Shown one piece after another: positions 32,520 through 38,135 of a stretch of DNA of 38,135 bases. The notes below the pieces were generated by a model. The model did not search any database. It saw only the letters and a program-made list of their open reading frames with translations, and was not told where the DNA came from. The position numbers and the translations under genes are program-made. This DNA comes from an uncultured Reyranella sp. (GTDB lineage: Bacteria > Pseudomonadota > Alphaproteobacteria > Reyranellales > Reyranellaceae). Every line of letters starts with the position of its first letter. Position 1 is the stretch's first letter. The stretch lies in contig CALFRN010000522.1 in assembly GCA_937919085.1 (NCBI GenBank), positions 1 to 38,135 on the forward strand, given 5' to 3'.

Positions 32520-33882
32520 TTCGCGGCTTCTGTCGGCCTCGCGGAATTCTCGTCCGCCATGGCATGATCAGGAGCGATCCGGCGATCAGGCAGCCATAGA
32601 CTGCCATCCCGGTCGCCATTGACGCGAACACGCCGTCGAGGCCCAGTCCCATCGTCTCGACGGCGAACCAGCCGCCGGCTGTTGCGACGCCGACCCGCAC
32701 GAGGCCCGCCGCCACCGGCACTGTCATACGGCCCGCGCCCTGGGCCGCGAAGTAGAGCGCGAGTCCGAGACCCATCAGACAGTAGAACGGTGCGACGTGC
32801 TTGAGGTAACCGGTGCTGGCGGCGACCACCTGAAGGTCCGAGGTGAACAGGTGCGACCAGGTCTGGGGCATTAGCGCCGCCGTCCAACCGATCGTGCCGA
32901 TCAGGACAAAAGCCTGCAGCCCACCGATCCAAGCGACCCGCATTGCACGATTCCAATCGTTGGCGCCTGAAGCCACGCCGACCATCGTTGTGAGGCCCGT
33001 GCCGATGCCGTAGGCGAGTGGCGCCACCATATATTCAAGCCTGAGGCCGACGCCGTAGCCCGCCAGCGCGTCGGTGCCGAAGCGGCCGACCAGGCCGGTC
33101 ATCAGCAGCGCGGCCAGGCTTGCCACCAGAGCAGTGAAGGAACTCGGGAGACCCACCCGCAGGATCTCGCCGAACAGCCTGCGCTGCAGGCGAACGCTGC
33201 CTAGCCGCGGCACGACGCCCAGTTTGCCGCGCCATATCGCGCGCGCCAGCAGGAGGGCCGATCCGCCCATGGTGAAGATTCCGGCAATGCCGGGTCCGCT
33301 CATGCCGAAGCCCGACCAGTCGCCGACACCCAGCGTCAGCGCGCCCGCCAGGGGCACGTAGGCGATCGACATCACGAGCCCGATACGGCTGGGCGTCGCC
33401 GTGTCGCCAGCGCCCCGCAGCAAGGCGCCGAGGAAGGCGCTGGCCCACACCACCACCGCTGCGCCGAACACCACGTTGCTGAAGGCGAACGCGCGCTCGA
33501 GCGCGAGGCCGCCGCCGCCCATCGCGCGATAGAGCTGCGGCGCCACGGTCCAGGCCAGAAAGGCGAAGAGGAGGCCGAAGCCCGCGGCCAAGACCAACGT
33601 ATGCGCGACGAGTGCCCGCGCATCCTCGAGGCGTCCGCCGCCCAGTGCACGCGCGAGAGCCGAGGCGACGCCGCCGCCCATGCCGCCGTTGGCCGTGTTG
33701 TGCATCAGCACCAGGAAGGGCAGAACCAGCGCGAAACCCGCCAGCGCATCGGCGCCCAGCTGCGCGATGAACCAGGTCTCGGCGATGGCGACGAAGACCT
33801 GCACCACCATGAGTCCGGTTGTGGGGCCGGCAAGGCGCAGCAGGCTCGGCCCGATAGGTGCGGTCAGAAGTGGATGGGACAA
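32506..33882 (-). CDS. MATE-family efflux transporter
   Basis: Multidrug/toxin exporter in the inner membrane, 458 residues with about 12 membrane helices in two homologous halves (APIGPSLLRLAGPTTGLMVV near the start, GEILRVGLPSSFTALVASLA near 225). AETWFIAQLGADALAGFAL and LLRGAGDTATP are typical of the family. The start taken is TTG at 33882 (MSHPLLTAPIG), with GGAG 7 bases upstream; no ATG gives a sensible N-terminus, and upstream in-frame ATGs lie within the control region of the divergent GMC gene. The coupling ion (Na+ or H+) and substrate are unknown. It is convergent with the SMP-30 gene, overlapping by 14 bases. Confidence 0.88.
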   Translation of the reverse strand: MSHPLLTAPIGPSLLRLAGPTTGLMVVQVFVAIAETWFIAQLGADALAGFALVLPFLVLMHNTANGGMGGGVASALARALGGGRLEDARALVAHTLVLAAGFGLLFAFLAWTVAPQLYRAMGGGGLALERAFAFSNVVFGAAVVVWASAFLGALLRGAGDTATPSRIGLVMSIAYVPLAGALTLGVGDWSGFGMSGPGIAGIFTMGGSALLLARAIWRGKLGVVPRLGSVRLQRRLFGEILRVGLPSSFTALVASLAALLMTGLVGRFGTDALAGYGVGLRLEYMVAPLAYGIGTGLTTMVGVASGANDWNRAMRVAWIGGLQAFVLIGTIGWTAALMPQTWSHLFTSDLQVVAASTGYLKHVAPFYCLMGLGLALYFAAQGAGRMTVPVAAGLVRVGVATAGGWFAVETMGLGLDGVFASMATGMAVYGCLIAGSLLIMPWRTRIPRGRQKPRTIQC

Positions 33883-33927
33883 GGGAGACTCCGAGAACAG
33901 CGCACTCGCACGGCGATGCCGTGCCCT

Positions 33928-33945
33928 TCCTGTCAGCCGACAGGA
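33928..33945. promoter_or_regulatory. perfect hairpin/dyad in the MATE-GMC divergent region
   Basis: TCCTGTC at 33928-33934 and GACAGGA at 33939-33945 are exact inverted copies around AGCC. It is 46 bases upstream of the MATE start and 165 bases before the GMC start. A dimeric-regulator site or a leader hairpin of the MATE transcript is possible. No clear promoter hexamers are seen beside it. Confidence 0.35.
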
Positions 33946-34109
33946 GACCAAAAGAGGTGAGTTAGCGCTGATCCATTTCGAAAGTGTCCCTCGAAGCGGC
34001 CGGCACTGTGGCGCGGCCTGGCGTGAATGGCAAGATGGTGAAGGCGCGGCCATCGCGCTGCGGTCGGCGCGTGTTGGCAGGGCTGGCCAATTCGCCGACA
34101 ATCCCGCCA

Positions 34110-35714
34110 ATGGATTACGACTACATCGTTGTGGGCGCCGGCTCGGCGGGCGCCGTCGTCGCCAACCGGCTATCGGCCGATCCAGGCAACCGCGTGTTGT
34201 TGCTGGAGGCGGGACCCGCCGATTATCCATGGACCCGCATTCCGGTCGGCTCCGCCCGGATGATCACAAACCCCACCGTGAACTGGCTCTACAGCTCGGA
34301 ACCCGAGGCGAGCACGGATGGTCGCCGCATTCCGGTGCCGCGCGGCCGCCTGTTGGGCGGCTCCAGCGCGTTGAACGGTATGGCCTTCGTGCGCGGCCAG
34401 GCCCAGGACTTCGACACCTGGGCGCAGATGGGCAATGTCGGCTGGAGCTACGACGGCGTCCTGCCGTTCTTCAAGCGCATGGAGGCCTACGAAGGTGGCG
34501 GCGACGATCGCTTTCGCGGCCGCGACGGACCTTTGCGCGTCACCAACCCCGAGCCACGGGAGCCCTTCTTTGCCGCGGTGATCAAGGCGGCGGGCGAGGT
34601 CGGGATCGCCCACAACCCCGACTACAATGGCGCCAGTCAGGATGGCATCGCCATGAGTCAGGCCACAATCGCCTCGGGCCGCCGCATGAGCACGGCGCGT
34701 TGCTATCTCGATCCGGCCCGCAAGCGCCCGAACCTCCGCATCGAGACGGGCGCGGCTGCCGAGGTTCTCCTGTTCGATGGCAAGCGCTGCACCGGCGTGC
34801 GTTATGCCGTCGGCGGTGCCAGCGGAAGTGATGTGCGCGAGGCGCGGGCGGTGCGCGAAGTCGTGGTCTGCGGCGGTACGATCAACTCGCCGCAACTGCT
34901 CGAACTGTCGGGCATCGGCCAGCCCGAGCGCCTGAAGTCGATCGGCATTGAGGTACGACAGGCCCTGCCGGGCGTCGGCGAGAATTTGCGCGACCACTAT
35001 GCGCCGCGGACAAAGTGGGCGATCGCCACCAGGGGCATCACCTACAACGACACGGCGCGCGGCCTCGGTCTCGTGCGTCAGGCGCTGCGCTATGCCATTT
35101 CGGGGCGGGGGCTGCTCGGCAGCGTGGGCGCGCCGATACGTGCCTTCGTGCGATCACGCGACGGTCTGGCGGCGCCCGACCTGCTGCTGGGCTGGGTGGC
35201 GATGCTGACCGAGCCCGGCCCCAGGGGGCCGAAGATATCGCGGCAATCCGGCGTCACCTGCTACGCGCACCCGATGCGGCCAGAAAGCCGGGGCCACATC
35301 CATGCCGTTTCGTCGGACCCGCGCCGGCCGCCTGCGATCAACTTCAACTTCCTATCGGCGCCGGTCGATGCCGCACTCACCTTGCGTGCCATCCGCATCG
35401 CACGCGCCATCATGACCGCGCCGGCGATGACGCCGCTGCAAGTGAGCGAGATGGCGCCCGGCACGGACCGGGATAGCGACGACGAAATCCTCGACTGGGT
35501 GAAGGGCGCGGCCGAAACCACCTACCACCCGGTCGGCACCTGCAAAATGGGTTCGGATGCGATGGCCGTCGTCGACTCACAACTGCGCGTCCATGGTATC
35601 GCGGGACTGCGGGTCGCCGACGCCTCGATCATGCCGACGCTCACTTCCGGCAACACCAACGCGCCCTCCATCATGATCGGCGAGAAGGCGGCGGACATGG
35701 TGCTGCAGGGATAG
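34110..35714 (+). CDS. GMC-family FAD oxidoreductase (choline/alcohol dehydrogenase type)
   Basis: FAD-dependent oxidoreductase of 534 residues, acting on an alcohol or polyol. The FAD-binding motif is VVGAGSAG at 7-14 with LLLEAGP near 30, and the first GMC signature GRLLGGSSALNGMAFVRG lies at 79-96. The catalytic His is His473 in TTYHPVGTCKMG, and Asn517 in TSGNTNAPSIMIGEKAAD is the second active-site residue. The ATG at 34110 gives the standard N-terminus; the frame is open to 33984, but those 42 residues match nothing and no start has a good ribosome site. It is divergent from the MATE gene and convergent with the dienelactone hydrolase gene (36-base gap). The substrate is unknown. Confidence 0.88.
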   Translation: MDYDYIVVGAGSAGAVVANRLSADPGNRVLLLEAGPADYPWTRIPVGSARMITNPTVNWLYSSEPEASTDGRRIPVPRGRLLGGSSALNGMAFVRGQAQDFDTWAQMGNVGWSYDGVLPFFKRMEAYEGGGDDRFRGRDGPLRVTNPEPREPFFAAVIKAAGEVGIAHNPDYNGASQDGIAMSQATIASGRRMSTARCYLDPARKRPNLRIETGAAAEVLLFDGKRCTGVRYAVGGASGSDVREARAVREVVVCGGTINSPQLLELSGIGQPERLKSIGIEVRQALPGVGENLRDHYAPRTKWAIATRGITYNDTARGLGLVRQALRYAISGRGLLGSVGAPIRAFVRSRDGLAAPDLLLGWVAMLTEPGPRGPKISRQSGVTCYAHPMRPESRGHIHAVSSDPRRPPAINFNFLSAPVDAALTLRAIRIARAIMTAPAMTPLQVSEMAPGTDRDSDDEILDWVKGAAETTYHPVGTCKMGSDAMAVVDSQLRVHGIAGLRVADASIMPTLTSGNTNAPSIMIGEKAADMVLQG

Positions 35715-35750
35715 TCGCGGCCCCGGCAGAGGCAACGTGCCGACGTTCGG

Positions 35751-36632
35751 CTACGCCAGGTTCTTCCTGAAAAAGGCGATCGTGCGCTCCCACGACAGCT
35801 TGGCGGCCGCCTCGTTGTATCGCGGCGTCGAGTTGTTGTGAAAGCCGTGCTGGGTGCCAGGGTACATGAACATCTCGTAGGAGACGCCGGCGGCCTTGAG
35901 CGCCGCCTCGTAGGCCGGCCACATGGCGTTGATACGCTCGTCGTTCTGGGCGTACTGGATCAGCATCGCCGCCTTGATCGCCGCCACCGCATCGGTCGCT
36001 GGCGCAGCGCCGTAGTAGGGCACGCCCGCCTGCATGTCGGCGCCCAGCACGGTGGCCAGCCAGTTGGTCGCCCCGCCACCCCAGCAGAATCCGGTGACGC
36101 CGAGCTTGCCGGTGGAGAGCGCCTGCGTCTTGAGCCAGCGCGCGCTGTTCAGCATGTCGGTGCGCAGCTTGGCCGGGTCGAGGCCGGCCTGCAGTGTGCG
36201 ACCTTCGTCGTCGTTGCCGGGATAGCCGCCGACCGGGAATAGTCCGTCGGGTGCCAGCGCCAGGAAACCCTCGGTCGCGGCGCGGCGGGCGACATCCTCG
36301 ATGTAGGGATTGAGGCCACGGTTCTCGTGGATCACCAGCACCACGGGGAACGGGCCATTGCCTTTGGGCTGCACCAGATAGCCGCGCATCGTGCCCGAGG
36401 TGCCGCCCGGCGACGGATAGGTGACGTACTTGGCCTTGATGCGTTCGTCGGTGAAGGAGATCGTCTGGGCGTTGGCGTAACGCGGCATCAAGGCCTGCGC
36501 CATGGCAAGGCCACCCACCGCCACCACGGCGGCCTGTTGCAGAAAGGCGCGACGGTCGATGCGGCCGTGGCAATACTCATCGTAGAGGTCGAACACGCGC
36601 TGGTCGATTTCGAGTTGCGTCAAGACGTCCAT
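35751..36632 (-). CDS. dienelactone hydrolase family protein with Tat-like signal
   Basis: Alpha/beta-hydrolase of 293 residues with GAAGGAG 8 bases before the ATG. The triad is Cys183 in GFCWGGG (the DLH-type nucleophile), Asp231 in AQNDERIN and His262 in TQHGFHNN; HENRG near 102-106 carries the conserved Glu. Dienelactone hydrolases open lactones from chlorocatechol breakdown, but many paralogues act on other esters. A 55-residue N-terminus contains RRAFLQQAAVVAVGGLAMAQ, a twin-arginine signal preceded by about 26 extra residues, so export to the periplasm is likely; this is a known layout in DLH relatives. The small gene at 36678 lies 45 bases upstream and may be in the same transcript. 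Confidence 0.87.
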   Translation of the reverse strand: MDVLTQLEIDQRVFDLYDEYCHGRIDRRAFLQQAAVVAVGGLAMAQALMPRYANAQTISFTDERIKAKYVTYPSPGGTSGTMRGYLVQPKGNGPFPVVLVIHENRGLNPYIEDVARRAATEGFLALAPDGLFPVGGYPGNDDEGRTLQAGLDPAKLRTDMLNSARWLKTQALSTGKLGVTGFCWGGGATNWLATVLGADMQAGVPYYGAAPATDAVAAIKAAMLIQYAQNDERINAMWPAYEAALKAAGVSYEMFMYPGTQHGFHNNSTPRYNEAAAKLSWERTIAFFRKNLA

Positions 36633-36677
36633 GTCGTTGCTCCTTCGCCGGGCCCGTACCCTAGCACGCCGGCGCGG

Positions 36678-36899
36678 TCAGCTGCGCCGGAACCGCCCGG
36701 CGATCATGGCCCGGACCCGGGGAGACATCAGGGGAAGCACCGCCCATGCTGCGAACGGGAACTCGACATGCAAGTCCGGGCGGATCAGCGGGACCAGTCC
36801 GAGCCCGGTCAGGCCTATGACCAGGCGGCGATGCACAGTTTTGTCTGGCCACCACGGCGAGAGCGACTTCTTGACGTCAGCCAGATCGTCCTTGTCCAT
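36678..36899 (-). CDS. small hypothetical protein, 73 residues
   Basis: Unrecognised small protein. It begins MDKDDLADVKKSLSPWWPDK and contains two moderately hydrophobic stretches (RLVIGLTGLGLVPLI near 25-39 and VEFPFAAWAVLPLM near 45-58) between charged ends, ending RVRAMIAGRFRRS; weak membrane association is possible. GGGGA lies about 7 bases before the ATG, and an extended -10 promoter (TGATATAGT) lies 30 bases upstream. These two signals and the lack of any overlapping gene support it as real. It lies between a CaiB/BaiF gene and the DLH gene, all on the minus strand. Confidence 0.55.
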   Translation of the reverse strand: MDKDDLADVKKSLSPWWPDKTVHRRLVIGLTGLGLVPLIRPDLHVEFPFAAWAVLPLMSPRVRAMIAGRFRRS

Positions 36900-36928
36900 C
36901 GCCGTTCCCCGCTGCGGCTGCCGCCTCG

Positions 36929-36937
36929 ACTATATCA
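36929..36937 (-). promoter_or_regulatory. candidate extended -10 promoter for the small gene and DLH
   Basis: On the minus strand TGATATAGT carries the TGn extension plus TATAGT (five of six matches to TATAAT). No good -35 lies 17 bases upstream, as is usual for extended -10 promoters. Transcription would start near 36922, giving a leader of about 23 bases. Confidence 0.4.
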
Positions 36938-36972
36938 AAGCTGACGAGGCCGCCAGGCGTGGAGATCTGTCG

Positions 36973-38130
36973 TCACTTCCCCGTTCGCCCCAGCACCTCC
37001 GCCGTATGTTCGCCGAGCTTGGGCGAGGGGCGGGCGGAGCGGGGACGTTCGCGATCGAAGGTGATCGGCAGGCCGATTACCCGCGGGCCGGGTTCCTCGC
37101 CCGGTCGGGCCGGAAGCTGATGCACCATTTCCGAGGCGGCGAGCTGCTCGGTGGCGGCGAGTTCGGCGATATCGTTCACCGGACTGCAGGGCACGCCGGC
37201 CTTCTCGAATGCCGCCAGCCAATGGGCGCGGCTTTGCATCCGCATCGCCGCGGCGATCAGCGGCAGTAGTTCCGCCTTGTTGGCCACCCGTTGGGAACCG
37301 ACCGCAAAGCGCGGATCGGTCGCCCATTCGACGTGCCCCAGCACCTGTGCGCAGCGCGCCCACAGGCGATCGTTGCCGGCGGCCAGGCAAACCGGCTGGT
37401 CGGCGGTCTCGAACAATTGATAGGGCACGATCACCGCGCCGCCGGTGCCGTGTCGCCGGGGCGGCACGCCGCTCGCCAGATAACCGTTGAGCTGGCCTTC
37501 CACCCAATGCACCGCCGAATCGAACAATGAAGTGTCGACCAGGCAGCCCTTGCCGGTCTTGTCGCGCATCCTGAGTGCCGCCAGGGCACCGATGGTGCAG
37601 AACATGCCGGTCGCCTTGTCGTTGATCGAGGCGCCGCAGAAGGTCGGCGGATCCTCCGGCCGGCCGGTCACGCTCATCATCGCGCCGTAGGCCTGCAGCA
37701 GCGGATCGAAGCCCGGCTTCATCCGCATCGGTCCCTGGTAGCCGAAGGCCCAGATCGAGCAGTAGATCAGCCGCGGGTGACGCTTCAGCATCGTCTCGGG
37801 GCCGATGCCGATTTCGTCGACCACGCCCGGGCGCAGGTTCTGGATCAATATGTCGGCGCTTTCGCACAGCCTGTTCAGCGCCTCGACATCCGCCGCCAGC
37901 TTGAGGTCGAGCACGACCGAGCGCTTGTTGCGGTTCTGGCTGTGGAAATAGAGCGACGTCACGCCGTCGGCCGCGAACGGAGGGCCCCACAGGCGGGCAT
38001 CGTCGCCGCCGTCGGGCTTCTCGATCTTGATCACGTCGGCGCCCATGTCGGCCAGCAGCACGCCGGCAAGCGGACCCGCCAGGGCCTGGCCGACCTCGAT
38101 CACGCGAATTCCGTCGAGCGGTAGTGTCAC
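36973..38130 (-). CDS. CaiB/BaiF-family CoA-transferase
   Basis: Family III CoA-transferase, 385 residues, moving CoA between carboxylic acids in the cytoplasm. It opens with the family sequence PLDGIRVIEVGQALAGPLAGVLLADMGADV in overlapping parts; RNKRSVVLDLK near 68-77 and NLRPGVVDEIGIGPE near 98-112 follow. Asp171 in ASINDKATGM corresponds to the catalytic aspartate of formyl-CoA transferase that forms the acyl anhydride. The start taken is GTG at 38130; only 5 bases remain upstream, so the true start and its ribosome site cannot be checked. It would activate an organic acid for beta-oxidation-like breakdown; the acid is unknown. Confidence 0.9.
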   Translation of the reverse strand: MTLPLDGIRVIEVGQALAGPLAGVLLADMGADVIKIEKPDGGDDARLWGPPFAADGVTSLYFHSQNRNKRSVVLDLKLAADVEALNRLCESADILIQNLRPGVVDEIGIGPETMLKRHPRLIYCSIWAFGYQGPMRMKPGFDPLLQAYGAMMSVTGRPEDPPTFCGASINDKATGMFCTIGALAALRMRDKTGKGCLVDTSLFDSAVHWVEGQLNGYLASGVPPRRHGTGGAVIVPYQLFETADQPVCLAAGNDRLWARCAQVLGHVEWATDPRFAVGSQRVANKAELLPLIAAAMRMQSRAHWLAAFEKAGVPCSPVNDIAELAATEQLAASEMVHQLPARPGEEPGPRVIGLPITFDRERPRSARPSPKLGEHTAEVLGRTGK

Positions 38131-38135
38131 GGGTG

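Noticed and set aside
33984-34109. Extended N-terminus of the GMC oxidoreductase
   Set aside because: The 42 extra residues match no family sequence and have no ribosome site. The FAD motif starts right after ATG 34110, as usual.
1-38135. Defence system, CRISPR array, prophage, insertion sequence, tRNA or rRNA
   Set aside because: No spaced repeat array, transposase, integrase, phage structural gene, toxin-antitoxin pair or RNA-gene signature was seen on either strand.

Overview
The window is a GC-rich, gene-dense bacterial chromosome segment with short gaps, Shine-Dalgarno-led genes and occasional GTG/TTG starts. Its gene content (several solute-binding-protein transporters, a TAXI-type TRAP system, CaiB/BaiF, GMC and LLM-type oxidoreductases, a DUF6671 protein) suggests a metabolically versatile soil or water alphaproteobacterium, perhaps Reyranella-like or another Rhodospirillales/Hyphomicrobiales relative. 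That placement is an inference from protein style, with no rRNA or other marker here. I saw no tRNA, rRNA, CRISPR array, insertion sequence or phage gene. No gap without a gene exceeds about 240 bases.

Layout. (1) 1-7342: the 5' end of a class III aminotransferase (minus) diverges from a complete peptide-type ABC importer (binding protein, two permeases, two ATPases) followed by an M20 amidohydrolase with its own candidate promoter and operator-like dyad. (2) 7381-8641: a DUF6671 zinc-ribbon protein and, tail to tail, a GNAT acetyltransferase broken by frameshifts. (3) 8824-14974, minus strand: TRIC-type channel, pyrE, then a second peptide-type importer (binding protein, two permeases, no ATPase) with an AstE/DoeB-like deacylase and a good terminator at 8783-8806. 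(4) 15036-18576: DUF1345 membrane protein, Tat-exported HAD phosphatase, tandem-DUF333 Cys-rich secreted protein, and a CPA1 antiporter in the opposite direction. (5) 18743-24013: TAXI-TRAP transporter (fused permease and binding protein) divergent from an N-acyl-D-amino-acid deacylase. (6) 24031-30602: a catabolic-looking group of two LLM flavin oxidoreductases (one with an in-frame amber codon), an acyl-CoA-dehydrogenase-fold monooxygenase, an ACMSD-like amidohydrolase, a fumarase/adenylosuccinate-lyase-family lyase and an SDR. (7) 30613-38130: GH25 lipoprotein, a 39-residue membrane microprotein plus SMP-30 lactonase, MATE exporter, GMC oxidoreductase, dienelactone hydrolase, a small hypothetical protein and a CaiB/BaiF CoA-transferase.

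The clearest theme is that three unrelated importers each sit beside a different amide-bond hydrolase (M20, AstE/DoeB-like, D-aminoacylase), which suggests import of N-acylated amino acids or short peptides followed by deacylation. A second theme is flavin- and amidohydrolase-based breakdown of cyclic or aromatic compounds in region 6. I did not find a clear defence or mobile system. The best leads are the amber-interrupted LLM enzyme, the transporter-deacylase pairings, the unassigned catabolic group, a coupled microprotein, and stem-loops between binding-protein and permease genes.
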